Notes under the pieces: generated by a model
The model's database searches: none
What the model saw: only the letters and a program-made list of their open reading frames with translations
Told to the model about the DNA's origin: nothing
Assembly: GCA_029940535.1 (NCBI GenBank)
Contig: JAPYUM010000039.1
Coordinates: 1 to 38,227, forward strand
Direction of reading: 5' to 3'
Length of the DNA: 38,227 nucleotides
From: Vicinamibacterales bacterium
GTDB lineage: Bacteria > Acidobacteriota > Vicinamibacteria > Vicinamibacterales > UBA8438
Program-made: the position numbers and the translations under genes
Shown: piece after piece, positions 8,272 through 18,300 of the stretch
How positions within the stretch are numbered: the first letter of the stretch is position 1
Layout: each line of letters starts with the position of its first letter

Positions 8272-11200
8272 TCAGACGACGAGCCGCATCCCGAAGGCCT
8301 GCACTTCGTAGATCGGGGTCCCATCCACCGAGAGGAACCCGTCACCCGTGATCATCGGGGTCGGTCCCTCCTCGACCCCGGTGACGACGACTTCGACTTC
8401 GACCCGACGGTGGCGGGGAACGATCTGGCCTCGATAGATCCAGGTGTGCGTGTGGCCGAGCGCGATCGGTTCGAAGCGATGGGTGTGTTGTACCCGCTCG
8501 CCCCAGCGGTCGAGGGCGGCCAGCTTCAGGAGTTGCAGGAACGACTCCAGGCCGAGAGATCCGGGACAGACCGGGTCCTGGTAGAAGTGCGCGGCGAAGA
8601 ACCACTCGTGCGGGTCGACCTGTTTGACTCCCCGGATGAATCCGAGCCCGTTCGGTCCGCCATTCGGTACGAAGAGCTCGATCTCGTCGACCATCCGCAG
8701 CGCGTGAGCCGGTAACACGAGCCCGTTGTCGGGCGCTCGTCCATCGGGGTCGTCCGGGGTGACCGGGGCGGACGTGTCCAGCGCGAAGCGCCTCGCCCGC
8801 CCGACTTCGTCCGCGGGTGGGACCCAGCGCCGGTCAGACGCGTCGCGGATGCCGACCTGTCGGGCCAGCGCGGCCGAGGAGAAGAAGCCAAATTGGGTGT
8901 CGCCGTCGTAGACAATCCGGCCGGCCCGCCAGACCTGCATGTCGAACGACTGCACGATCATCCCCGCCGCTTCGGAGACCTTCGTGATCCGGACCCGCAC
9001 CGTCAACGTCCCGGCGTCGTTGAAGACCTCCTCATACAGCGTGGCGGTACCGCCGAGGTTGCGAAACGACAGGTCGTCGCGGCTGCGCAGCGCCGACCCC
9101 AGATACGCGGCGAGCCATCCGCACGGTTGGAGCGCGATCTCCAGCACCACCGCGAAGGGCATCGCGCGCTGGCGGTTCGCTCGAAAATACCAGGCGTCTT
9201 CCGGCACGTCGTATTGGGCCTCAATCCATCCGCCCGGCGCGAGTTCCCACGCGTCGGCGTGAATCGCGGTGATGCGGTCGAGGAACTTGAAGGGCGGCCC
9301 CGGGAGTCGAGCGATACGACGGTCGGCATCGAACACGCAGTAGGGTTCGCCGAACGCCTCCGATGGCTTCCCGACCGCGAAGGCGAGAATACGGTCGTTG
9401 TCATAGAGCGGCGGCCGCGGGCTCTCGGGGACCGCGGTATCGCCAATGGCGGTGACCAGAGCCCTGTCAGGCGGGACCACGGACACCGACCCCGCCGCGG
9501 CCTGCGTCGGGCGCCAGGTGGTCTCGATCTGCTCGCGGGTGGCCCCGGTCATCTGAAGGGACATGTTGGTGAACTGGACAATCCGGTGCCCGTCGGCGTA
9601 AATCAGCGCGTCGGCGAGCGCGAACGGCTCAGGACGGTACCCGAGCTCGGTGATGTACACCTCGTAGGTCACGATCTGTGTCGTCTGGGTCACCGGCCCG
9701 CGGCACCGTAACGCGCTGGCCGCGCCCGGCACGGGTTCGTAGGACACGCCGGTCTGCTCGGTGACCCAGCCCATCCGCATGAGGAACACGCGCAGGGTGT
9801 GGAGGCAGCACTCGTACATCAACGTCCCCGGCATGACCATGTCGTCGACGAAGTGGCAGGTCAGGAACCACTCGTCCCCGCGAATGTCCGCTTCGGCGCG
9901 GATCAGCCCGAGGCCGAAACGGCCGCCGGTCGGATCCACCTCGACCACGCGGTCGATGAGACGCATACGTCCACCGGGTAGACGCACCGGAGTCCGCAGA
10001 CCGAGGCGGTCAAACGGGGGGCCGAAACACTCGGCCAGGTCGCCGCGGCGTAGCGCCTCGATCTGTGCCGCGGCATACGATTCCACCCGCATTGGCACCA
10101 GTTCCCGCCAGTCCGCGGGGCGCCGTCCGGGCGCCAGCGCCTGGTCGTCGGCCGTCAGGAGGATGCCGCCGGACGCCTCGGTTTCCTGTTCGGTGAAGAA
10201 GCCGGCGCAGCCGTGCTCCATGGTCAGCACGGTACGGCCCGCCAGTGTGCCCTCGAACCAGAAGAAAAACAGGTAGGTGTCACCCTGGCGGACAAAGCGA
10301 TCGATGTGGATGTCATAGCGGACCACATCGTCGGGTCGCGGCAGTCCGCCGTGAAACGTCACGGTGGCATCGAGCAACCGATACGATCGTGTGCCCTGCA
10401 CCTCCAGGTCGATTCCCAGATAGGAGCAGAGAAACAGATCGGCTTGTCCCGCCTCGACCGAGATGCAGACCGGCATGTGGGCGCCGTCGAGATACCACGC
10501 GTCGGGTCGCACGTCATGCTCGGTCACCACCCGGCCGCCCTGCATCGAACCCTTCACACCCTCGACGCTCAAGATACGGTCGACCAGCATCAGCGGCTCG
10601 TCGGGCAGACGGACGCGGACGGGATAGCGGTCCAGCGCGGCGAATTCGGGGCCCAGCACTCTCTCGGCCGAACCGGTCGCGAACTCCAGACACTGGTTGC
10701 GGTCATAGGCCACGACAGATGGCGCGGCCGGGACCAGAGCGGAGACGGGCTGGATATCCTGCTCGCCGAGTGCGCCCAGCAGCCGGGCCTGCAACGCCAG
10801 TGTTTCGCCCAGCCCGGCCATCGCCGTGTGTGAGTAACGCAAGAACGCGTCGTGCGCGTGAGCGCTCGCTGTCGCCGTCACCGCCCCCGCCAAGCCCGCG
10901 GGGCCAAGCGAGTGTTCCGCCGGGAAGCGGTCCGGTCGTGGTCGGATCGGGATCGCCGTGGCGGCTGGTCGTGGAGGCGGGTCTGGCCACCGAGGCGGCA
11001 GCCGGGGCTGGGGAGATAGTCCTCCCGTGGGCACGACGATGCGTGTCGTGGTGGTGTCGGCAGTGTGCGTCACGTCCGACGATTGATGCCCGAGCGCGGT
11101 CGTGGTGTCGGCATACAGAGCATCGAAATTGGGGAGTACGCGTTCGGTATACAAGGACGCTACAAGCCGCAGCACCGTGGTGACATCGTGTTCGCCCTTC

Positions 11201-14200
11201 ACGCACGCCGACTGAGCCAGGTGCGGACGACCCTTGAGGATCTTGCCGATCATGCGTGAGCACGACGCCTGTGGGCCGGCCTCGACGAACACGCGAACGC
11301 CATCCGCATACGCTTGCTCAATCGTCGCCGCGAAGTCGATGCCCGTCACGGCCTGGGCCACGACCGCGTCAGCCGCTGAGGCGCGGTCAACGGCATAGGC
11401 CCGTTGCTGGGCGGCACTGTAGAAACGGATGCCGTCGGGCGGGGTCGTGGCCAGGACATGCAACTGGCGATACGCGTCTTGGGCCGGTCGCGCGACCGCG
11501 CAGTGGACCGTCGACGCGCCGGCCAGATCGACAGCCTCGCACCCGAGGGTGGCGATGACGTCATCGACCGCGGCACGCTGGCCACCGATCACGCACTCGT
11601 CTGTCGTGTTGACGATCTGCAGATACGCACGGTCGACGCCGGCGACGACTCCTCGCACCACCGCCGCGGGGCGATTGATGACGACGCTGCGCCAGTCGAC
11701 GGGCTCCCCGTCGGCGAGACGCCACGCCCTGCGAGCGGCGTCGCACCGACCGACGAGTTCGGTCTGAAACAGTGACGACTGGCGCATCCGGCGATACATC
11801 GTGTCGCGCTCGGGCCAGACTCGCATCGCGAACAGGGCCGTTGATTCGCCCAAGCTGTACCCGATCGCGGCGGACGGCTGGAGACCGAGGCCGCGGAGCA
11901 GATCGCTCATCACGACGCCATGCGCGACCTGGCCAAGCAGCATGGCCAGAAAGTCTCGGTCGAGGACGTCGTCGGATGCCTGACGCCACCCATTGCGCCA
12001 GTCATGTCGTCGCGGCGTAACGAGTCGCGGCAACACGTGATCGGACAGATGCGCGGTTCCCTCGTCGAGATCGCGGAGGATGTGGGGCCACTGGACGCCG
12101 ACACCACCGCCCATCCCGACATAGTGGTTGCCGGACCCGGGAAACACGAAAGCGACCTGCCCGCTCGGTCCGAGCGGGTTCGGTGAGTAGAACACGCCGT
12201 GCTGCCCAGGCATGGCGGTTGTCGGATCGGCCCGCAGCCCGCGCTCGGCTAGGTCGATGGCTCGACTCAGTTGGGCGGCGTTGGTGGCGTGGATGGCGAG
12301 ACCGAGTGCTTTGGGGGCTGACGGCGAGTGCCGCGCGGCATGCCAGCGCCGGGCCAGTGACTCGATATCCGTCTCGTCGGCGGTGTCGCCCGCGAGTGCC
12401 CGCAGTGCCGTCAGACCAGCGAGAAGCTCACTGGTGTCGCGGCCTGACACCCCGAAGACCGCCTGGTCTCTGCTGCCCAGTGGTTGTCGACGCTCCGCGA
12501 CCCGCGCCGCCGCCTGGCGTTCGACGCCTTCCAGCACGACATGAGCGCTCACGCCGTCGCACGTCATCACGCTGACGCCGGCGCACCGGGGGCCCTCAGC
12601 GCGGTCATGCAGCCACGACTGGGCTCGGATCGGCATGTGAAACGGCCCACGGCTCCAGGCCGCCGGTGTCGCGGGTTGGCGAAATCCAGACAGCGGAGGA
12701 ATCAGTTCCTGATACAAGCAGAGCGCGGTCTTGACGACCGACACGAGCCCGGCCGCGGCCCCCGTGTGGCCGACAGTCGGTTTTGCCGAGCCGATGGCGC
12801 AGGACGCGTCCGCGGCGGCGTCATGGTGGACCCCAAAGAAGTCGGTCAGCGCCTCGGTCTCCACGGCGTCCTCACGCGGGTCGCCGCTTCCGTGTGTCTC
12901 CAGATACCCAACACGCCCCGGCGCGAGGCGCGCGGCCGCATACGCGCTCTCGAGCGCGCGGGTATACGTGCTGGCGTCGGGGCCCGGGGCCGACCCTCCT
13001 GCGACCCCTAGACCGCGGATGACGGCGTACACCCGGTCGCCGGCGCCGACGGCGTCCGGCAGCCGCTTGAGCACCACGGTGGCCGCCCCTTCCCCGACGA
13101 CGATGCCGTCCGCGGCCACGTCGAACGGATTTACCTCGCTGCGCGGTGAGTAGGGACGGACCGCGCCGGTCGCCAGCATCGCCCGCATGTCGCCGGGGAG
13201 GTCCACCGCGCCGACGACGACCGTATCCATCTCGCCTCGCCGGAGCGCCGACAGACCGACGTCCAACGCGCGAATTCCAGAGGCTTCTTCGGCCGAGATG
13301 GCAAAGCTGGCGCCGCCGAACCCAAACTCACGAGCGATGCGGCTGGCAATGATGTTGCCCAATGCGCCAAGCACTCGGCCTGGGGTCAACGCCGGCCCTG
13401 ACTCGTTTCGAAGTGTCGCGACCCATGCGTCGAATCGCGGGCCGTCGAGGTGCAGTGCCAACGACGTGGCCCACTCTCGGGCCAGTCCGAGCAGGGCCCA
13501 GCGATGATGGAAGTTGGTGGTATTGAGGTCGAGCCCCATGCCGATGATCACACCGGTCCGGAGGTTGTCGCTCAGCCCCGGTGTTCCAGCGTCCGTGAGA
13601 GCCCGTTCGACCGATTGGAGCATGAGCCACTGCTGGGGGAGGGTCTCGGGAATCTCATTCGGCGGTACCCGGAACGCGCCGACCGGCACCGAGGCGGCAT
13701 CGATGTATGCGCCGGACGGTGGCTGCCCCCCCCAGACGGCTCGGGCGTCATCGTCACGCCCGCGCCATCGCGTATTCGGCCACGGCTCGATCGCCGACTC
13801 GCCTCGGAGCATCGCCTCCTGAAACGCCTGGAGCGAATCGAGACGGCCGACGTGCGCGTCCATGCCGACGATGGCGACCGGAGTGGTCGACGCGTCTGGC
13901 CGCGGTAGTCTTCCACGAGTCGGTGACATAGGTGTGGCGCGTGCACCGACCGCCGGTGCCGGCGCTGCTTCCTCTTCGATCAGGACATGCGCGTTGATGC
14001 CGCCGAATCCGAAGGCGCTGACGGCGGCCCGCCGCGGCGTCTCGGGGCTGCGGCGCTCCCACGGCTCGGCCACCGTCTGCACGCGAAACGGGCTCGGCCG
14101 CTGCGTCTGGTCCTGGCCTCGGTCCAGTGCGGCACTCGTGTTGGCACTGTCGACGTTGGCCGAGGGCGGCAAGGTCCGATCACGTACGGCGAGCAGAACC

Positions 14201-15348
14201 TTGATCAAGCCGGCGGCTCCGGCGGCAGTCAACAGATGCCCGATATTGGACTTCACGGAGCCGATGGCACATTGGCCAGAGCGCCACCCCACCGGCGGCG
14301 ACGCCTGCTGCCACAAGGCGTGCAGGCTTTCGACCTCGACCGTATCGCCGAGTGGGGTGCCTGTGCCATGGCACTCGATGAGATCGATGTCGTCGGGCCG
14401 CCACGAGGCCTGACGGTAGGCCTCGCGCATGGCCCGTAGCTGCCCTTCGGAATTGGCCGCGAGGAGACTGCCGGCGATGTCGTTCGACAGACCGATGCCG
14501 CGGATCACGCCGTAGATGGTGTCGCCGTCACGCCGGGCGTCATCCAGTCGTTTGAGGACCACGATGCCCGCGCCCTCGCCGACGACGAGGCCGTCGGCGT
14601 CGGCGCTGAACGGCCGGCACACTCCGGAGGGCGAGAGTGCCCGCAATTGGCAGAAGCCCATCTGCGTGTAGAGGCTCTCGGGTCGGGACACGCCGCCGGC
14701 GAGCATGGCGTCGGTGCGACCCGCGTTCAGCTCGTCGCACGCGAGCTTCACCGCAACCAGACTCGACGCGCACGCCGCGTCGAGGGTGCAGCTCCCGCCG
14801 CCCAGCCCCAGCGCCTGTGCCAGCAGACTGGCCGGTCGGGCGGTTACGCGTGCGTTGAGCGGAGACGAGAGCGGCGCCGGGCGCGGCGTCCGCGTTGCGG
14901 CCGGCCCCAGCAAGGCGGCTTCGAACGCCCGGCCGTGTATGTCGCTGGTGATCGCGGATGCCCCGTCGGTCGGGAGCGCGATCGCGGCCAGCGTCACACC
15001 AACGCGCCGGCGGTCCAGTCTGTCGGTGGCGGCGTCGGCGAATGCCTGGCGACCGACGTGGAGCACCATCTCGTAGAGTGGATCCAGCCCACGCAACGTG
15101 TCCGCGTCCAGGTTGAGCCCGGCCGCGTCGAACGCGAAGTTCTCGACGAAACAGGCGCGGGTCGAGTAGACGGTGTCCGGGGCGAGGTCGGGGTGATACG
15201 CCTCTTCGGGGTCGAGCACCCACCGTCCCGGCGGCGCGACACGGGATGCATCGTGTCGGGTTCGGATATGGCGCTGGAAGGTGTCGAGGTCGGGCGCTTG
15301 GGGAAACAGACCGCCAAGCCCGACCACGGCGATCGGGGCGGCGGTCAT
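8272..15348 (-). CDS. PfaC-like PUFA synthase subunit (KS-CLF-AT-DH array)
   Basis: The 2358-residue iterative synthase has, in order: an active KS (1-460; Cys193 in DAACASSL, His327 in ECHGTGT, His371 in KSNIGH); a chain-length-factor-like KS (490-940) with the Cys replaced by Glu688 (SAEEASG) while both His positions are kept; a PfaB-type acyltransferase (1065-1400; FPGSGNHYVGMG, Ser1165 in GYSLGES); a Pro-rich linker with a helical patch (about 1500-1530); and four FabA-like hotdog units to the end. Units 2 and 4 carry the dehydratase His (His1832 in CHFVDDMVMPG, His2254 in AHFYQDPVCPG). Units 1 and 3 lack it, so this is two double-hotdog dehydratases. No acyltransferase of the AGPAT type and no thioesterase ends the protein, so release is unexplained. 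KS-CLF-AT-DH-DH resembles myxobacterial Pfa3. The start overlaps the previous stop (ATGA). Confidence 0.88.
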   Translation of the reverse strand: MTAAPIAVVGLGGLFPQAPDLDTFQRHIRTRHDASRVAPPGRWVLDPEEAYHPDLAPDTVYSTRACFVENFAFDAAGLNLDADTLRGLDPLYEMVLHVGRQAFADAATDRLDRRRVGVTLAAIALPTDGASAITSDIHGRAFEAALLGPAATRTPRPAPLSSPLNARVTARPASLLAQALGLGGGSCTLDAACASSLVAVKLACDELNAGRTDAMLAGGVSRPESLYTQMGFCQLRALSPSGVCRPFSADADGLVVGEGAGIVVLKRLDDARRDGDTIYGVIRGIGLSNDIAGSLLAANSEGQLRAMREAYRQASWRPDDIDLIECHGTGTPLGDTVEVESLHALWQQASPPVGWRSGQCAIGSVKSNIGHLLTAAGAAGLIKVLLAVRDRTLPPSANVDSANTSAALDRGQDQTQRPSPFRVQTVAEPWERRSPETPRRAAVSAFGFGGINAHVLIEEEAAPAPAVGARATPMSPTRGRLPRPDASTTPVAIVGMDAHVGRLDSLQAFQEAMLRGESAIEPWPNTRWRGRDDDARAVWGGQPPSGAYIDAASVPVGAFRVPPNEIPETLPQQWLMLQSVERALTDAGTPGLSDNLRTGVIIGMGLDLNTTNFHHRWALLGLAREWATSLALHLDGPRFDAWVATLRNESGPALTPGRVLGALGNIIASRIAREFGFGGASFAISAEEASGIRALDVGLSALRRGEMDTVVVGAVDLPGDMRAMLATGAVRPYSPRSEVNPFDVAADGIVVGEGAATVVLKRLPDAVGAGDRVYAVIRGLGVAGGSAPGPDASTYTRALESAYAAARLAPGRVGYLETHGSGDPREDAVETEALTDFFGVHHDAAADASCAIGSAKPTVGHTGAAAGLVSVVKTALCLYQELIPPLSGFRQPATPAAWSRGPFHMPIRAQSWLHDRAEGPRCAGVSVMTCDGVSAHVVLEGVERQAAARVAERRQPLGSRDQAVFGVSGRDTSELLAGLTALRALAGDTADETDIESLARRWHAARHSPSAPKALGLAIHATNAAQLSRAIDLAERGLRADPTTAMPGQHGVFYSPNPLGPSGQVAFVFPGSGNHYVGMGGGVGVQWPHILRDLDEGTAHLSDHVLPRLVTPRRHDWRNGWRQASDDVLDRDFLAMLLGQVAHGVVMSDLLRGLGLQPSAAIGYSLGESTALFAMRVWPERDTMYRRMRQSSLFQTELVGRCDAARRAWRLADGEPVDWRSVVINRPAAVVRGVVAGVDRAYLQIVNTTDECVIGGQRAAVDDVIATLGCEAVDLAGASTVHCAVARPAQDAYRQLHVLATTPPDGIRFYSAAQQRAYAVDRASAADAVVAQAVTGIDFAATIEQAYADGVRVFVEAGPQASCSRMIGKILKGRPHLAQSACVKGEHDVTTVLRLVASLYTERVLPNFDALYADTTTALGHQSSDVTHTADTTTTRIVVPTGGLSPQPRLPPRWPDPPPRPAATAIPIRPRPDRFPAEHSLGPAGLAGAVTATASAHAHDAFLRYSHTAMAGLGETLALQARLLGALGEQDIQPVSALVPAAPSVVAYDRNQCLEFATGSAERVLGPEFAALDRYPVRVRLPDEPLMLVDRILSVEGVKGSMQGGRVVTEHDVRPDAWYLDGAHMPVCISVEAGQADLFLCSYLGIDLEVQGTRSYRLLDATVTFHGGLPRPDDVVRYDIHIDRFVRQGDTYLFFFWFEGTLAGRTVLTMEHGCAGFFTEQETEASGGILLTADDQALAPGRRPADWRELVPMRVESYAAAQIEALRRGDLAECFGPPFDRLGLRTPVRLPGGRMRLIDRVVEVDPTGGRFGLGLIRAEADIRGDEWFLTCHFVDDMVMPGTLMYECCLHTLRVFLMRMGWVTEQTGVSYEPVPGAASALRCRGPVTQTTQIVTYEVYITELGYRPEPFALADALIYADGHRIVQFTNMSLQMTGATREQIETTWRPTQAAAGSVSVVPPDRALVTAIGDTAVPESPRPPLYDNDRILAFAVGKPSEAFGEPYCVFDADRRIARLPGPPFKFLDRITAIHADAWELAPGGWIEAQYDVPEDAWYFRANRQRAMPFAVVLEIALQPCGWLAAYLGSALRSRDDLSFRNLGGTATLYEEVFNDAGTLTVRVRITKVSEAAGMIVQSFDMQVWRAGRIVYDGDTQFGFFSSAALARQVGIRDASDRRWVPPADEVGRARRFALDTSAPVTPDDPDGRAPDNGLVLPAHALRMVDEIELFVPNGGPNGLGFIRGVKQVDPHEWFFAAHFYQDPVCPGSLGLESFLQLLKLAALDRWGERVQHTHRFEPIALGHTHTWIYRGQIVPRHRRVEVEVVVTGVEEGPTPMITGDGFLSVDGTPIYEVQAFGMRLVV

Positions 15349-18300
15349 CGAACGTCGGACGTTCGAGAACCGCCAGACTGGGCCACCAGGGGGCGGAAGG
15401 CGTCACGCAGGGAGGGATCTACGGTCCACGCGTACCCTTCCATCCGTGCCAGGACCGTCCCGCCCGCATCGAGGAAGGTGATGTCGCCCGTGACGCGCTG
15501 GGGACTCTGTTCTCGGATCTCAAGTGCCGCGACGACGCCGTCGGTCGGGAACGTGGCCGTGTATTGTCGGTATCGGGCCCCGAATGTCGGTAACGACACG
15601 CAACCGAGCGCCTTGTGACACCAGAGGATGCCCAACTGGAGTCCGGCATCCACAATGAGCGGGTCGCCCAACCAGACGGAACGCAGCGGGTCGTCCATCC
15701 AGTCCGCGGGAGCTGGGGCCGAACGCACGTGGGCGACGATCCCGTCCGCCGAGTATCCGTCAATATGTTCGATGCCATGAAAGTGCGGACCGTGAAAGAG
15801 CACTTCACGATACGCGGCGTCCACGCTGTAGCCGTAGTTTTGCTCGTCGAGCCGTGGAGGCCGCGCATACTCGGGTGGGGTCGGGAGCGTCGACAGCAGG
15901 ACCGCACGAGCCCGCGCGTGGGCGGTCTCGTCGTCGTCCGCTCCGCTCCGTAGCTCGACATCGACCTCGAAGGACTCGTCGTGCCGGCGAATTTTGGACA
16001 CCACCACCCGGAGATCGCGTGGGCCGTTGCTCAGGATCACGCCCTTGAGCACGCGAAACTCCGTGAATCCGCCCAGGAGCAACCCCGGGTTGTCGTGCAG
16101 CGCTCCGTGACCGAGCCACTCCTGCATGACCGCCACCGGCAGGACGGGATACCCACCGATGACATGAGAGTTCAGGAACGCGTGCCGGTCGATGTCCAGC
16201 CGGCGTTCGAACACCGGGGACAGCCCTGGTTGGGCGGCCGATGCCGGCCGTGTGCGACGTGCTGCGTCGTCGCCGGCTGGCTCCGGTAGCACGTCGCCGA
16301 TCACCACCTCGGTCGCGCCCGTCTCGGTGCACGCCAACTCGTCGAGCAGGCTCCGCGCACCGGCCTCGAGCGAGATGACGCCGACGCCCGCCCGGACGAA
16401 GTCGCGCTTGAGGGCCGGGGTGACCATTCCACCGTCCCAGGGGCCCCAATCGATCGCGACCACGCGACAGGTCGGACGCAGTGAGGTCTGACGCTGCGCC
16501 ACCTTGTTGAGCACTTCGTTGGCCATGGCGTAGTCGACCTGCCCCTGTCGGCCGAAACGCCCGCTGACCGAGGAGAACAGGGCCAGGAACGCCAACGCCT
16601 CCGGCTCGATGGCGTCGAGGAGGTGACGGAGGCCGGCGACCTTCGTGTCGAACACCCGTGCGAACTGCTCGACCGTCTTGTCGTCGATCCATCGATCTTC
16701 GAGCACACCCGCGGCGTGGATGAGTCCGCGGATCGGACCGAGGCTGCGACGGATGTCGGCGATCGCTGCGGCGACAGCGTCACCGTCTCGCACATCAACC
16801 GAGCGATACACCGCGCGGCCCCCGACCCGCTCGATACGGGTGATCGTGTCGGCGACCTCGCGATTCGCGATGTGGTGTCGATACGCGAGTTCCAGGTCGG
16901 TTGGGGCTGGCGTCACGCGGCCCTTGAACCCATGTTCGAGCAATGCGCGCTTGATGTCCGCCTCGCCGCCCACGCCGTTCAACCAGGCTGGTTCCGGCTC
17001 TGGAGCGGGGGAGCGCCCCAGCAGCACAAGTGTCGGTTGGCTCTCGGTGGCGAGCGCGACGGCGACGGCGGCCGTCACGCCGCGGGCTCCGCCGGTGAGG
17101 ACCACGACGTCGCCGTGTGCGCATCGGGGTCGCCCCGACGTGACCGGGACCGGTATCAGATCGAGACCGCGACGACGGCGCCCGTCCAACCCGATCTCGA
17201 TGGGGCCGTCGGCAGCCAACTCGCGCGCGATGGCGGCGGCCACCTGTTCGTGGTCAGCCCAGGCCGCGGACACGTCCAGGGCCTTGCAGCGTAGAGCCGG
17301 CCACTCCCGAGACGCGGTCTTGGTCAAACCGGCCAGACCGCCCTGAACCGCGTCGAACTCGCCGCCAGTGACGCCGAACGCGCCGTCCATGCGAGAGACG
17401 GTCGCCAGCAGGGCGCCGCCACCAGCCGCCGCCTCGCGCAGCATCGGGCCGACCCGCTTGGTGAGCGCGAACGCGTTCTTGAGCCGGGTCTCGGACGCTG
17501 CGCCCCAGAGCGGGGCCGCGATTGGATCAGGCGATCCAAGCACGATGAGGCCACCAATGCGGGCCGTGCTATGACTCCCGTTGTCACCGTCGGCTGCCAC
17601 GACGTGGGCGGTGCGGCCCTGGGCGGCGAACTGGTCGCACAACGCTTGCGGCAAGCCGGTGCCGTCGTCGACGATCCACACCTCGCGTCCGACGGCGAGC
17701 TCGATCCGACCACTGTCAGAGAGTGCTGGCAATTCCACGGCGCGCAACACCCGCCGAGTGGGCGGGGCACTTGGTGCCGTGTGGTCCTGGCTCGCCGGCT
17801 CCGGAGCCACACCCGGGACCGCGTGTGCGACCGGTGTGGGTTCGTCGACCGAGGGGGCATCGGCTGTCGGCGGGACGACCGATGCATCGTTCGTCCTCAT
17901 GTAGTCGATGATGTTGCGCAACGTGCGCAGGCTGCCGACATACGCGGAGTCGACCGCCGCCATCTCGGGAAGCCGGGTCTGCAATCCGGCCAGAATTTCC
18001 AAACGCTTGATGGAGTCGATGCCGAGGTCGGCCTCGAGATCCATGTCGAGGTCCAGCATTTCAATGGGGTAACCGGTGAGCTCCGCGACGACCTCCAGCA
18101 AGGTATCCGCGGCGACCGAAGCGCCGGCCGGGCGCGCGGCCTCGCTGACCACGGCTGACGGACTCGGCTCGACCTGGTCGACCGGGTCAACCTGGCCACG
18201 CGCGTTATCCCCATCGGACGGGTCCGCCGGTGCGGCCTCCGGGGTAACGGGTAGGGAGGGGGCGGGCGCGATCGGCGAGAGCGCGGCGGGCACCACCGGT

